The notes: a model not told the origin generated them from the letters alone. A stretch of DNA of 64,000 nucleotides from Thioclava sp. GXIMD4216 (GCF_037949285.1 NZ_CP149926.1:2397501-2461500), one strand, 5' to 3'. Shown: positions 8,567 to 19,971, counted from the stretch's first letter. Numbers and translations are program-made.

Positions 8567-9649
8567 ATGTCTTTTACCATGCGCAACCAAGCGCTCATCT
8601 GGTCCATCGTCATCGTCGTTTTCGTGCTGGCGCTCTGGCTGATGGGAGATGTGATCCTGCCCTTTATCGTGGGCGGTGCCATCGCGTATTTCCTTGATCC
8701 CGTGGCCGACCGGCTGGAAAAATTCATGTCGCGCGCCTTGGCCACCACCGTGATTGCCGTCACCGCCACGCTGATCTTCGTGATTGCGGCGCTGGCCATC
8801 GTGCCGCTTCTGGTCGACCAGTTGACGCAACTTGTGCAAACGGCGCCGCAGATTTTCAACCAGTTGAAAGACTTCCTGACGACCCAATTCCCCGAACTGG
8901 CACAAAGCGGCTCGCCGGTAAACGAGGCGCTGGTCTCGATCGGGCAGACCATTCAGGAGCGCGGCGGCGAGCTGGCCAGCACCCTGCTCAGCTCGGCTAT
9001 GGGCGTGGTCAATTTCATCGTCTTCATCGTCGTGGTGCCGGTGGTGGCCTTCTATATGCTGCTCGACTGGGACCCGATTGTGGCCAAGGTCGACCGGATG
9101 CTGCCGCGCGAACATGCCGCCACCATCCGCAGCCTCGCGCGCGATATCGACCGCGTCCTGTCGGGCTTCGTGCGCGGGCAGGTGACCGTCTGCCTGATCC
9201 TCGGGACGTTCTACGCCGTCGGGCTGATGCTTGCGGGGCTGAACTTCGGCCTGATCGCGGGGGCGATTGCGGGGTCGTTGACCTTTATCCCCTATGTCGG
9301 TGCGATTATCGGCGGCAGCCTTGCCATCGGGCTTGCGCTGTTCCAGTTCTGGGGCGAATGGGGCCATATCGCGATTGTGGCGGCCATATTCGCGCTGGGG
9401 CAGTTTCTGGAAGGCAATATCATCACGCCGAAGCTTGTCGGCAATTCCATCGGGCTGCATCCTTTGTGGCTGATCTTCGCCCTGTCGGCCTTCGGGACGC
9501 TGTTCGGTTTTGTGGGGATGCTGGTTGCGGTGCCTGTCGCGGCGATGCTGGGTGTGCTTGCACGTTTTGGCATCCAGCAGTACATGCAAGGACCGCTTTA
9601 CAAAGGGGTCGGCGCCAAGGATCTTCCGCCGGAAGATTTCACCAAGTGA
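8567..9649 (+). CDS. AI-2E family (PerM-like) membrane protein
   Basis: 360 residues with about eight hydrophobic segments and the family signature near GAIAGSLTFIPYVGAIIGG and GNIITPKLVGNSIGLHPL. Members include permeases and cation antiporters; the AI-2 exporter role has been shown for few, so substrate is unknown. ATG 8567 with AGGAGC at 8557-8562 was chosen; the frame is open upstream. The gene leads the perM-hdaA-ppk-ppx run: only 34 nt separate it from hdaA. Confidence 0.93.
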   Translation: MSFTMRNQALIWSIVIVVFVLALWLMGDVILPFIVGGAIAYFLDPVADRLEKFMSRALATTVIAVTATLIFVIAALAIVPLLVDQLTQLVQTAPQIFNQLKDFLTTQFPELAQSGSPVNEALVSIGQTIQERGGELASTLLSSAMGVVNFIVFIVVVPVVAFYMLLDWDPIVAKVDRMLPREHAATIRSLARDIDRVLSGFVRGQVTVCLILGTFYAVGLMLAGLNFGLIAGAIAGSLTFIPYVGAIIGGSLAIGLALFQFWGEWGHIAIVAAIFALGQFLEGNIITPKLVGNSIGLHPLWLIFALSAFGTLFGFVGMLVAVPVAAMLGVLARFGIQQYMQGPLYKGVGAKDLPPEDFTK

Positions 9650-9683
9650 AAAGGCACGACCCGGCCAGACCGGGGGAGGCAGG

Positions 9684-10376
9684 ATGACAGGCAAACAGCT
9701 GATATTCGACCTGCCGCTGCGCCAGTCGCAGGGGCGCGAGGATTACTATGTCGCACAGGCCAACGCGCTGGCGCTGGCGATGCTCGACACGCCCGAAAGC
9801 TGGACCTCGGGGCGAATGATCCTGACCGGCGATGCCGGCGCGGGCAAAACCCATCTGGCGCAGATCTGGGCCGATGCGAACCGCGCGCCGCTGATCCCCG
9901 CCGCCGAATTGCAGAACTATGATGCGCCCTGGCTGGCAACAGCGGGCGCAATCGTCGTGGATGACGCCAATCACATCGCGGGCACCCGCGAACGCGAATC
10001 ACTGCTGTTCCACCTGTGCAATCTGTGTCAGGCGGAGGGGGTGAAGCTTTTGCTGACCGCCCGCACCGCGCCGCGTGACTGGGGGCTTGTGGTGCCGGAC
10101 CTGCGCTCGCGTATGGAGGCCACGACCAGCGCCAAGATCATGCCACCCGATGATGCACTGCTGGCTGCCGTTCTGGTGAAAATGTTTGCAGACCGCCAGA
10201 TTCATGTGCCGGTGACGCTGATCCCGTGGCTTGTCAGCCGGATGGACAGGTCTCTGGCGACGGCACGGGCACTGGTGGCCGCTCTTGACGCAAGGTCACT
10301 GTCGGAAAAACGCGCGATTACCCGCTCTTTGGCCTCGGACGTTCTGGACAGTCTTGGTCTTCACGAGGAAGATTGA
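9684..10376 (+). CDS. hdaA: DnaA-related AAA+ protein HdaA (replication regulator)
   Basis: 230 residues that correspond to the AAA+ part of DnaA without its DNA-binding C-terminal domain. Walker A is GDAGAGKT (49-56), Walker [10 protein letters not shown] (89-97). The N-terminal QLIFDLPL (5-12) resembles the sliding-clamp binding motif of Hda. Hda acts with the beta clamp to stimulate ATP hydrolysis by DnaA and so limits re-initiation. Start ATG 9684 is preceded by GGAGGCAGG. The position directly before ppk is, to my knowledge, a common Rhodobacterales arrangement. Confidence 0.93.
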   Translation: MTGKQLIFDLPLRQSQGREDYYVAQANALALAMLDTPESWTSGRMILTGDAGAGKTHLAQIWADANRAPLIPAAELQNYDAPWLATAGAIVVDDANHIAGTRERESLLFHLCNLCQAEGVKLLLTARTAPRDWGLVVPDLRSRMEATTSAKIMPPDDALLAAVLVKMFADRQIHVPVTLIPWLVSRMDRSLATARALVAALDARSLSEKRAITRSLASDVLDSLGLHEED

Positions 10377-10422
10377 TCAAACTGTCATCTTTCCGATACA
10401 TTTCAGGGCAATAACCGCGGTC

Positions 10423-12588
10423 ATGACACAGGCTGATTTTCTCAAAACCCCGTTTCCCGTGCCCGTCGAACTTCCCGAGGAAGTCATCTCCGGTCCCGGA
10501 CGTTTCTTCAACCGCGAGCTGTCATGGCTCGCGTTCAACTGGCGGGTCTTGGAAGAGGCCACCAATCCGCGCGTTCCGCTGCTCGAACGGCTGCGCTTCG
10601 TCTCGATCTCGGCCACCAATCTTGATGAGTTCTACACCGTGCGCGTGGCCGGTCTGCGCGAACTGGTCCGCGAGGGCAATAACATCCCCTCGCATGACGG
10701 GCTCACCCCGCGCGAACAGCTGCAACTGATCAATGAAGACGCCCGCCAGCTGATGGATATGCAGCAATCGAGCTGGAACACCATCCGGCGTGAACTGGAC
10801 GAGGCGGGCATCCATGTGGTGACCCGCGCGACGCTGACCGAAGACGATCTGGTTTTCCTGCGCGATCACTTCCTGCAAAAGGTGTTTCCGGTGCTCTCGC
10901 CTCTGGCGATTGATCCGGCCCACCCCTTCCCGTTCATCCCCAATCTGGGCTTCTGTCTGGCACTGGAGCTGGAACGCCCCGGCGACAAGCGCCGTATGCA
11001 GGCGCTTCTGCCGATTCCGCAGCAGATCGACCGGTTTGTCCGCCTGCCCGGAGAGGCGCGCTTCCTGCCGCTGGAAGACGTGCTGCTCTTGCACCTGAAC
11101 TCGCTCTTCCCCGGCTTCCGCGAGCGCGGCCATTGTGCCTTCCGCGTGCTCCGCGACAGCGATCTCGAGATCGAGGACGAGGCCGAGGATCTGGTGCGCG
11201 AGTTTGAAACCGCCCTGAAGCGGCGGCGGCGCGGTCAGGTGATCCGGCTGAAAATCACGGCAGGTGCGCCCGAAAGCCTGCATCAGGTGATCCGCGAGGA
11301 ATTGCATGTCACGCAAGACGAGGTGGTGGAAGTGCGCGGCCTTCTGGGCGTGGCCGATCTCAAGGAGCTGATCCTTGACGACCGCCCCGACCTGCTCTGG
11401 CCCTCCTTCACCCCTCGCGTTCCCGAACGGGTGCAGGACCATGAAGGCAATATGTTCGCGGCGATCCGCCAGAAAGACATGTTGCTGCATCACCCCTACG
11501 AGACCTTCGATATGGTGGTGCGGTTTCTGGCACAGGCGGCCAATGACCCCAATGTGGTGGCCATCAAGCAGACCCTCTACCGGACCTCGAAGGATTCGCC
11601 CATTGTCGCCGCGCTCTGCGAGGCCGCCGAGAACGGCAAGATGGTCACGGCACTGGTCGAGCTGAAAGCCCGTTTCGACGAGGCCGCCAATATCCGCCAG
11701 TCGCGGATGCTGGAACGCGCGGGCGCGCATGTGGTCTATGGTTTCACCAATTACAAAACCCACGCCAAGATCAGCACCGTGGTGCGCCGCGAGGGAGACA
11801 GTCTTGTAACCTATACCCATTACGGCACCGGCAACTACCACCCGATCACGGCCAAAATCTATACCGATCTCAGCTTCTTCACCTGTGACGATGCGCTCGG
11901 GCGCGATGCGACCAAGGTTTTCAACTATCTTTCGGGCTATGTGCAGCCGGAAAATCTCGAGAACCTTGCAATCTCGCCCCATACGCTGAAGCCGCGCCTG
12001 CTGGAGCTGATCGCCCGTGAGGCCGAACATGCCAAAGCCGGTAAACCCGCCGAAATCTGGGCGAAGATGAATTCGATCATCGACCCCGAGGTGATCGACG
12101 CGCTCTATGCCGCCTCGAATGCGGGCGTGAAGATAAGCCTTGTGATCCGTGGCATCTGCGGTATCCGCCCCGGCATCAAGGGCCTGTCGGAGAATATCCG
12201 CGTGAAATCCATCGTCGGGCGCTATCTGGAGCATTCGCGGATCGTCTGCTTTGGCAATGGCCACGGGCTGCCCTCGAAAAAGGCGCGGGTCTTTTTCAGC
12301 TCGGCCGACTGGATGGGGCGCAACCTCAACCGGCGCGTGGAAACGCTGGTGGAGACCACAAACCCCACCGTCAAGGCGCAGATCACCGAACAGATCATGG
12401 CGGCGAATATGGCCGATGAGGCCCAAAGCTGGATTTTGCAGCCCGATGGCAAATTCATCCGCTATCTGCCCGAGGACAATCAGACGCTGTTCAGCTGTCA
12501 CCGCTTCTTCATGGAAAACCCGTCGCTTTCGGGACGGGGTTCCGCAGGGGCAAGTGACGTGCCAAAGCTTGCTCATAGCTTCGACTGA
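10423..12588 (+). CDS. ppk: Polyphosphate kinase 1
   Basis: 721 residues, full-length Ppk1. It reversibly polymerises the gamma-phosphate of ATP into polyphosphate. The N-terminal domain begins [16 protein letters not shown], and the autophosphorylated catalytic His is H447 in NYKTHAKIS, in the expected phospholipase-D-like fold. The C-terminal domain contains the second conserved region [13 protein letters not shown] 10423 was chosen for the family-like MTQADFL beginning 46 nt after hdaA. The exopolyphosphatase gene follows 42 nt downstream, so synthesis and breakdown are probably co-transcribed. Confidence 0.97.
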   Translation: MTQADFLKTPFPVPVELPEEVISGPGRFFNRELSWLAFNWRVLEEATNPRVPLLERLRFVSISATNLDEFYTVRVAGLRELVREGNNIPSHDGLTPREQLQLINEDARQLMDMQQSSWNTIRRELDEAGIHVVTRATLTEDDLVFLRDHFLQKVFPVLSPLAIDPAHPFPFIPNLGFCLALELERPGDKRRMQALLPIPQQIDRFVRLPGEARFLPLEDVLLLHLNSLFPGFRERGHCAFRVLRDSDLEIEDEAEDLVREFETALKRRRRGQVIRLKITAGAPESLHQVIREELHVTQDEVVEVRGLLGVADLKELILDDRPDLLWPSFTPRVPERVQDHEGNMFAAIRQKDMLLHHPYETFDMVVRFLAQAANDPNVVAIKQTLYRTSKDSPIVAALCEAAENGKMVTALVELKARFDEAANIRQSRMLERAGAHVVYGFTNYKTHAKISTVVRREGDSLVTYTHYGTGNYHPITAKIYTDLSFFTCDDALGRDATKVFNYLSGYVQPENLENLAISPHTLKPRLLELIAREAEHAKAGKPAEIWAKMNSIIDPEVIDALYAASNAGVKISLVIRGICGIRPGIKGLSENIRVKSIVGRYLEHSRIVCFGNGHGLPSKKARVFFSSADWMGRNLNRRVETLVETTNPTVKAQITEQIMAANMADEAQSWILQPDGKFIRYLPEDNQTLFSCHRFFMENPSLSGRGSAGASDVPKLAHSFD

Positions 12589-12630
12589 GCCTAGAATTTG
12601 GGCGATGTTTGTTTAGCCCGGAAGGCACAG

Positions 12631-14184
12631 ATGGCAGATATGGTGGCCGTCGGTAGCAGCACTGACAATGACGAGTGGGATCCCTTCGGAAAACCGCTCT
12701 TTGACGACCCCTCGATTCGCGCGCTCAGCCGTGTTGGGGTCGTCGATATAGGCTCGAACTCTATCCGCATGGTCGTCTTTGACGGCGCGGCGCGTTCGCC
12801 TGCCTATTTTTTCAATGAGAAAGTCATGGCGGGGCTCGGGCAGGGGTTGGCCGAAACGGGCCGATTGAACCCCGAAGGGCGCATCCGCGCCCTGACCGCG
12901 ATGCGCCGCTTTGCCGCGCTGGCCAAGGGGATGAAGGTCAATTCACTGACCTGTGTGGCCACCGCCGCCATGCGCGATGCCGAAGACGGGCCGGACTTCC
13001 ACAAGCTGATCGAACAGGAAACCGGCCTGACCATCCATGTGGTGGACGGTCCCGAAGAGGCGCGACTGTCGGCACAGGGCGTGCTGCTGGGCTGGCCCGA
13101 TGCCAACGGTCTCATCTGCGATATCGGCGGCAATTCGATGGAACTGGCAGAGGTGCGAGATGGCAAGGTCTGGCGGCGGGTTTCCTCGCAGCTCGGGCCG
13201 TTCCGTTTGCAGCTTGTGGGCGACCGTGCGGCGCAGATTGCCCATGTCAAAGAGACCATGCAGCGGCTGGCCGCCGAGGTGGGCACCGATTACGAGCGGA
13301 TCTATCTGGTCGGTGGATCGTGGCGCGCCATTGCCCGCATCGATATGGAGCGCGAGGCCTATCCGCTTCTGGTGCTGCATGAATACCGGATGACACCGGA
13401 GGCGGTGGGCAAAACCCTCGAGATGATCGAAAGCACCAATCTCTCGGATTTGCGCACCCGCACCGGCATCGGTTCGGCACGGATGGATCTGGTGCCCTAT
13501 GCGGCCATCGTGCTGCGCGAACTGGTCGCGCTGTTCCAGCCCGCCGAAATCGACGTGTCCTCTTACGGGATCCGCGAGGGGCTGCTTTACGAACAGATGC
13601 CCGACCGTCTGCGCCGCCGCGATCCGCTGATCGAGGCGTGCCGTCATGCCGAACGCCGTGCCGCCCGCCTGCCCGGCTTTGGCAAGAAGATGCACAGCTT
13701 CATCCAGCCGATCTGGGGCGAGGTGCCGCCCGAAACCTACCGTCTGATCCGTGCGGCCTGCCTGCTGCATGACACGACATGGCGCACCCATCCCGATTAC
13801 CGCGCCGATGCCTGTTTCGAAAACGTCACCCGCGCCAATATGGCGGCCTTGTCCCATCCGGAGCGGATTCTGGTCGGGCTCGCGCTTTTGCATCGCTACA
13901 AGAACAACCGCTCGAACTCGGCGCATCAGGCCCTTTTCAAGCTGCTCTCGAAAGACCAGATCCGCGAGGCCGAAATCTTGGGCAAGGCCATGCGCTTTGC
14001 GGCCATGTTCTCGATTGACGATCCGACCGAGGCGGGCGTGCTGACCCATCACCGCGAGGACAAGCGGCTGGAACTCAGCCTGACCCGCAAGGGCGCGGAC
14101 CTGTTTGGCGAAGTCACCGAATCGCGCTTCACCTCGCTATGCAATTCGCTTGGCGTGAAGCCGGTCATCCGCCAGCCCGCCTAA
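12631..14184 (+). CDS. ppx: Exopolyphosphatase, Ppx/GppA family
   Basis: 517 residues. The actin-like ATPase-fold signature VGVVDIGSNSIRMVVFDG is near residue 36, preceded by an acidic N-terminal extension. The CDIGGNSMEL and YLVGGSWRAIAR stretches are the second and third phosphate-binding loops. The C-terminal part has HD-like helices (LLHDTTWRTHPDY). The enzyme removes terminal phosphate from polyphosphate; activity on pppGpp is possible for the family. ATG 12631 with GAAGG 5 nt upstream was preferred to an in-frame TTG at 12598. Its stop overlaps the stop of the convergent gene by 4 nt. Confidence 0.94.
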   Translation: MADMVAVGSSTDNDEWDPFGKPLFDDPSIRALSRVGVVDIGSNSIRMVVFDGAARSPAYFFNEKVMAGLGQGLAETGRLNPEGRIRALTAMRRFAALAKGMKVNSLTCVATAAMRDAEDGPDFHKLIEQETGLTIHVVDGPEEARLSAQGVLLGWPDANGLICDIGGNSMELAEVRDGKVWRRVSSQLGPFRLQLVGDRAAQIAHVKETMQRLAAEVGTDYERIYLVGGSWRAIARIDMEREAYPLLVLHEYRMTPEAVGKTLEMIESTNLSDLRTRTGIGSARMDLVPYAAIVLRELVALFQPAEIDVSSYGIREGLLYEQMPDRLRRRDPLIEACRHAERRAARLPGFGKKMHSFIQPIWGEVPPETYRLIRAACLLHDTTWRTHPDYRADACFENVTRANMAALSHPERILVGLALLHRYKNNRSNSAHQALFKLLSKDQIREAEILGKAMRFAAMFSIDDPTEAGVLTHHREDKRLELSLTRKGADLFGEVTESRFTSLCNSLGVKPVIRQPA

Positions 14185-15215
14185 GGGCGGCCTTGTGCTG
14201 CCCCTGCTTCGACGGGGGCATGCAGCACCAGATCCAGCGATACCGGAAAATGGTCCGAAGCGGTCAGCAGCGCCTCCCGCAATTCGGCATTGCGATAACA
14301 GGCGGGGTCGTCGAACGGATGCCAGATCCGCCATGCAGGCCGGTTGGCGCAAAGATCCCCCGACACCATGATGTAATCGACCATCGCGCCGAAATAATGC
14401 TGATCGGCCACAGACCAGAACCGCGCCGATGCGGGTTGGGCAAGCGTCGGCCCGACCTGCAGGCGGGCATGCGGATCATGCAGCAGATACCGCCCCGGCC
14501 CGAGCTGCCCCGAAATCACTTCCAGCGCGGATTGGCCCAGCACTTCTTCATATTCGTCCAGCCCCGGACCATCGTTCAGATCTCCCAGCAAAATCAGTGA
14601 CTTCCCCTGCCGTAGCAGGTCCTCCACCCGCTCGCGCAGCCAGAGCGATTGCACAAGCTGCTTGCGACGGCTGCGCAACGCCAGCCGGTGCATGTTCCGC
14701 GCGGTCTGGCCATGCGAGACCTTCGATTTGATATGCACCCCGATCAGATGGAAGGTGCTGCCCGCACTTTCGATGATCGCTTCAAGCGGCGGCTTGTCGA
14801 AGACATGATCGGCCGCACTCAGCCCGTGCACGCGCGGCACCGGATGGCTTCCCGGTTCCGGATCAAGCCTCACCGCCACCCGATCAGGATCATAGAGCAA
14901 GGCGATCTCTTGCTGGGTCACACTGGCCGCCCCATGCAGACAGGCACGGGTGCGCAACCCGAAATACTCGGCAAACAGCTCCAGACTGACCCGTGTATGC
15001 CGCCCGACCCCGTCATCGGGGGCCTCGACCACAAGCATCAGATCGGCATCGACAGAGGCCATCACCCGCGCCACCGCCCGTGCCTGACCGGCGGCGGTCG
15101 TCTGCTCGTGGCGCGTAGGCCGCCCGTCAAATAACGGCTCGCCCTGCGCATCGAACAGATTGGTGAACCACTCCACATTATAGGTCGCGATCCGCAAATT
15201 GATATCGCGCTGCAT
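14181..15215 (-). CDS. Endonuclease/exonuclease/phosphatase (EEP) superfamily protein
   Basis: 344 residues with the EEP hallmarks in order: RIATYNVEWF near the N-terminus, VVEAPD (metal-ligand Glu), HIKSK, GDLNDGPG (Asp/Asn of the active site) and ASDHFPVSL at the end (catalytic Asp-His). No signal peptide, so a cytoplasmic phosphodiesterase or nuclease is likely. Substrate cannot be read from sequence. Start ATG 15215 was preferred to an upstream in-frame ATG because the protein then begins MQRDINLRIATYN. It follows the TerB/DnaJ gene by 7 nt and is probably in the same operon. Confidence 0.88.
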   Translation of the reverse strand: MQRDINLRIATYNVEWFTNLFDAQGEPLFDGRPTRHEQTTAAGQARAVARVMASVDADLMLVVEAPDDGVGRHTRVSLELFAEYFGLRTRACLHGAASVTQQEIALLYDPDRVAVRLDPEPGSHPVPRVHGLSAADHVFDKPPLEAIIESAGSTFHLIGVHIKSKVSHGQTARNMHRLALRSRRKQLVQSLWLRERVEDLLRQGKSLILLGDLNDGPGLDEYEEVLGQSALEVISGQLGPGRYLLHDPHARLQVGPTLAQPASARFWSVADQHYFGAMVDYIMVSGDLCANRPAWRIWHPFDDPACYRNAELREALLTASDHFPVSLDLVLHAPVEAGAAQGRP

Positions 15216-15222
15216 GATGCCC

Positions 15223-15921
15223 CTAGGCCATCTCCCGCCGCGTGCGAATCTCTTCCCACGCACGGTTCAGCGCCACTGTCCGGTCTTGAGCCAGACGCAC
15301 GGCCTCTTCCGGCATCCCGCGGGCAATCGCGCGATCGGGATGGGCCTCGCGTATCGCCGCCTTCCACGCCTTGCGTACCTCGTCAAGGCTCGCATCCGGC
15401 GCGACCTCCAGAACGGCCCAAGGGTCCGGATCGGGCCCTGCCACGTAGCTGGCACGGATGGCGCTATAGCAGCAGTCCTTCAAACCGAAGATCCGCGCCA
15501 CCTCTTTCAGGAAGATCTCTTCATTCTCGTGGAAATCACCATCGGCCACCGCAATGGCAAACAGCCCCTCCAGCACGTCTTTCAACACCCCGTTGCCCGG
15601 ACCGAACATCGCGGCAATCTTGCGCGCATAGGCATCAAAACCGGCCACATCGGTGCGCGCCATGTTGAAGACACGCGCGGCATTGGTCTCTTCGCCCGGC
15701 GGGATCGAGAAAATCCGGCGGAATGTCTCGACCTCGTTACGGGTCACCTGCCCGTCGGCCTTGGCCATCTTTGCCCCCAGCGCGATCACCGCAATGGTGA
15801 AGGCCACCGACCGTTCGGGCGGCGCGCGCAGTTGGTCGAACACATCCGAAAGCGCCTCCCCCCGCGTCAGGGAAGCAAGTGCCGCCGCGATGCGCGACCA
15901 TAGAGAAAGAGGCTTGTCCAT
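15223..15921 (-). CDS. TerB-like plus J-domain protein (DjlA-type, without membrane anchor)
   Basis: 232 residues. Residues about 40-150 form a TerB-like helical domain (FTIAVIALGAKMAKADGQVT, then LFAIAVADGDFHENEE). Residues about 165-230 are a DnaJ domain with the HPD triplet at 194-196, needed to stimulate Hsp70 ATPase. The layout is that of DjlA, but the N-terminal membrane segment of E. coli DjlA is absent. Role: probably a DnaK co-chaperone of the cytoplasm. It sits directly upstream of the EEP gene. Confidence 0.9.
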   Translation of the reverse strand: MDKPLSLWSRIAAALASLTRGEALSDVFDQLRAPPERSVAFTIAVIALGAKMAKADGQVTRNEVETFRRIFSIPPGEETNAARVFNMARTDVAGFDAYARKIAAMFGPGNGVLKDVLEGLFAIAVADGDFHENEEIFLKEVARIFGLKDCCYSAIRASYVAGPDPDPWAVLEVAPDASLDEVRKAWKAAIREAHPDRAIARGMPEEAVRLAQDRTVALNRAWEEIRTRREMA

Positions 15922-16077
15922 GCAGCCAGTCTAGCCCGAAACAGCCCGACTGCACACCGCGATTTTTGCACAGAGGCTCACGAATTTATGCGCGGCTGCC
16001 AGATGCGGCCCCTTCGCTCGGGGCTACCTTCTTGGCCGTCAGGGGCTTCACGCGCCCCGCCCCGTGGCCAGACAGGT

Positions 16078-17769
<1,692 letters not shown>

Positions 17770-17812
17770 CCCTGTCACACACAGACAGGTCCGGAACCTA
17801 ACAAACCTCTGG

Positions 17813-17840
17813 AAAGCCGCCCCCCTCGGGGCGGTTTTTT
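17813..17840 (+). terminator. Rho-independent terminator of trxB
   Basis: Stem ccgcccc (17817-17823) with ggggcgg (17828-17834), 4-nt loop, preceded by AAAG and followed by six T (17835-17840). It lies 48 nt after the trxB stop. Confidence 0.92.
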
Positions 17841-17984
17841 GCCTTCCGGTTTCCCCTGCCCTGTTCAGGCCCGTTCCGTTCTGCCGCCCCCTATGGCCTG
17901 CGGCCTCCGGCGCATTTCACCGCAATTTAAGCTTTGTTTGCCAATCTCCCGAAGAACGGGATTTTGAAGCATAGATTGTAACCT

Positions 17985-19061
17985 ATGGCAGATACATCTT
18001 CTTGGGGATGGTATTCCTCCAGCACATGGCCGGGCTATTCCGCAGCCTCGCAGGACAACCTCAATGCCAGCGGAAATGGCCGCTCGGTCGATCCGGCAGG
18101 CTATACCGAAATCACGCTACATGACACCAATAATGACGGGATTATCTGGGACTACGACACCGATGATGTGCATAGCCCCGATCCCGCCGAATATATCTCG
18201 GGCCCCTCGCTCAACCTCTATCCGCAGGAAATCGCGCTTTATACCAACTCGACGATGGTGGTGAACGGGGTCACCTATAGCGGACTGGAGATCGAGGTCA
18301 CGCTGTTCACCGATGGCACATGGGGCGCCCGCCTGATGGACAGCTCCATTCCGGCGGGGGTGCATTACAGCAATGTCCAGTCCATCACATTGGGCACATG
18401 GGACGGGGTAGAATATGATGGCGTGACCATCGCCCATGTCGATGCCCCCTTCGTCTGCTTTGCGCAGGACACCCGCATCATGACAGTCGATGGCCCCCGC
18501 CCCGTGCAAAACCTGACCCCGCGCGACAGGCTGATCACCCCTCACGGTCCGCCCGCCCGTATTCTCTGGATCGGTTGCCGCGAGGTCGCGGCCCTCGGGC
18601 GCGCCGCGCCTATCCGCTTTGCGAAAGGCATATTGGGCAACACGCGGGCGCTGCTTGTTTCGGCCCACCATCGGGTGCTGGTCAGCCATCCCGCCTTAGA
18701 AGACCTTACGGGATACAGGCAGGGTCTGGCTGCGGCGCGTCACCTTGTCGGGCTCAGGTCCGGCATCCAGCCCGTCGCCTATCCGCGGCTGCGATACTGG
18801 CACATCCTGACCGAGCATCATCAGGTCATCATGGCCGAAGGCGCATGGGCCGAAACCCTCTATCCCGGCACCGAGGCATGGGCGATGCTCGGCCCCGCCT
18901 GCCAGAAGCTGATCCGGCAATCGCTGCCCCAGCTTTCCCGCCTACCCGCAGATTACGGCCCGCTGGCCTATCCGGCCCTCTCCGGCAGAATTTGCCGCGA
19001 ACTGGGTCCGGCGCTGCTGCCACATACCCAATCGCGGGGCCTGGAAAAAGGCGTGGCCTGA
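17985..19061 (+). CDS. Hint (Hedgehog/intein-type) domain protein
   Basis: 358 residues. Residues 1-155 are a beta-rich, Ser/Thr/Asp-rich segment without a signal peptide. From about 157 to 300 there is a Hint domain: it opens with FVCFAQDTRIMTVDGPRPV, where C158 sits at the first position of self-processing Hint domains, and contains SAHHRVLV (H228/H229) and LTEHHQVIMAEG. Such proteins are frequent and multi-copy in Rhodobacterales, and are often associated with secreted, calcium-binding or RTX-like proteins. No C-terminal Asn or downstream extein is obvious, so splicing is doubtful; N-terminal autocleavage is possible. Function unknown. Confidence 0.85.
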   Translation: MADTSSWGWYSSSTWPGYSAASQDNLNASGNGRSVDPAGYTEITLHDTNNDGIIWDYDTDDVHSPDPAEYISGPSLNLYPQEIALYTNSTMVVNGVTYSGLEIEVTLFTDGTWGARLMDSSIPAGVHYSNVQSITLGTWDGVEYDGVTIAHVDAPFVCFAQDTRIMTVDGPRPVQNLTPRDRLITPHGPPARILWIGCREVAALGRAAPIRFAKGILGNTRALLVSAHHRVLVSHPALEDLTGYRQGLAAARHLVGLRSGIQPVAYPRLRYWHILTEHHQVIMAEGAWAETLYPGTEAWAMLGPACQKLIRQSLPQLSRLPADYGPLAYPALSGRICRELGPALLPHTQSRGLEKGVA

Positions 19062-19121
19062 GGGTCCGGCGGGCCATGCCCCCCTTTGGGACCAGCCGCC
19101 GGACACGCCTCACGTCCAAAG

Positions 19122-19148
19122 AAAACGGGGCGCCTATGCGGCACCCCG
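19122..19148 (-). terminator. Rho-independent terminator of the hsp20-DUF1150 unit
   Basis: Hairpin of 9 pairs with one C/A mismatch: cggggcgcc (19126-19134) with ggcaccccg (19140-19148), 5-nt loop. On the minus strand it is followed by TTTT (19125-19122). It lies 60 nt beyond the DUF1150 stop. Confidence 0.75.
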
Positions 19149-19208
19149 ATATCAGTCAGCCTCCCGCCTCCAGAGGCCGGATTTGTCTTCTGCCGACGGC
19201 CCTTGCGA

Positions 19209-19439
19209 TCAATGCACCGTCACAGGCGCAAGGTCGTTCTGCCGCGCAAGGATAAAGGCCATTTCGCGGTCACGGACCAAGGCCAGCCGCTCGCCGTCAG
19301 AAGAATGCAGCGCGTAAAGCTGTTTGACATCGCCCAGCTGGGCTTTCACCTCCTCGGGCAGATCGCCCGCATCCACCGCACGGATATAGGCAATCCGGTC
19401 CGTCTGGCCTTCGGGCGCAAAGTCGAATTTCGTATGCAT
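19209..19439 (-). CDS. DUF1150 family small protein
   Basis: 76 residues. The sequence pattern (KFDFAPEGQTDRIAYIRAV then LPEEVKAQLG and LYALHSSDGERLALVRDRE) matches the DUF1150 family as I remember it, which in alphaproteobacteria is found directly after hsp20 genes. It lies 21 nt downstream of hsp20 and ahead of a terminator, so the two form one transcript and are presumably heat-induced together. Biochemical role unknown. Confidence 0.85.
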   Translation of the reverse strand: MHTKFDFAPEGQTDRIAYIRAVDAGDLPEEVKAQLGDVKQLYALHSSDGERLALVRDREMAFILARQNDLAPVTVH

Positions 19440-19460
19440 CGCAAGTCCTCCTGCCTGATG

Positions 19461-19874
19461 TTATTTTTTCGAGATCGGGATCGTCTGCACGACGGGATCG
19501 GGCACCACCCGCCGCAGATCGACATGCAAGAGCCCGTTTTCCATCGACGCGCCCGCCACATCGACCCCATCCGCCAGCACGAAGCTGCGCTGGAAGGCGC
19601 GTGCAGCGATTCCACGGTAAAGATAAACGCGGTCCGCACCGTCTTCACCCTGCCGACCACGGATCACAAGCGCGCGATCCTCCATCGTGATCGACAGATC
19701 CTCTTCGGCAAATCCCGCCACCGCCAGAGTGATCCGGTAGCAATCCGGCCCCGACTGTTCGATATTATAGGGCGGATAGGCATCCGACCCTGTTTTGGCC
19801 GTCCGTTCCACCAATCGTTCCAGCTGGTCAAAGCCCAGCAGATACGGATGCGACCCAAAGCCTAGTTTCGTCAT
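19461..19874 (-). CDS. Small heat-shock protein, Hsp20/IbpA type
   Basis: 137 residues with an alpha-crystallin domain: PPYNIEQSGPDCYRITLAVAGF opens it (quoted in part), followed by LVIRGRQ and YLYRGIAARAFQRSFVLADGV. The C-terminal tail has the IxI-type motif TIPISKK used in oligomer assembly. It holds unfolding proteins for later refolding by DnaK. ATG 19874 gives the standard MTKLGFGSHPYLLGFDQLERL-type beginning of class A alphaproteobacterial sHsps. A sigma-32-like promoter lies about 60 nt upstream. Confidence 0.95.
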   Translation of the reverse strand: MTKLGFGSHPYLLGFDQLERLVERTAKTGSDAYPPYNIEQSGPDCYRITLAVAGFAEEDLSITMEDRALVIRGRQGEDGADRVYLYRGIAARAFQRSFVLADGVDVAGASMENGLLHVDLRRVVPDPVVQTIPISKK

Positions 19875-19940
19875 CAGGCAAGCCCTTTTCAAAGCGACGT
19901 GCAGCGAACGGGCCCCATGCACCGGCGGCCCTTCCCTATG

Positions 19941-19971
19941 AATATGGTCAGCCGCAGCGCATACCGCAAGA
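19941..19971 (-). promoter_or_regulatory. Candidate RpoH (sigma-32) promoter for hsp20
   Basis: On the minus strand, TCTTGCGG (19971-19964) and ACCATATT (19948-19941) are separated by 15 nt. The E. coli-type consensus is CTTGAAA, 11-16 nt, CCCATnT; the match is good at CTTG and CCATAT. The hsp20 start codon would be about 60 nt from the transcription start. Confidence 0.55.

Noticed and set aside
10522..12576. Long minus-strand open frame (684 codons) opposite ppk
   Set aside because: Shadow of ppk; composition is that of an antisense GC-rich frame and no motif is seen.
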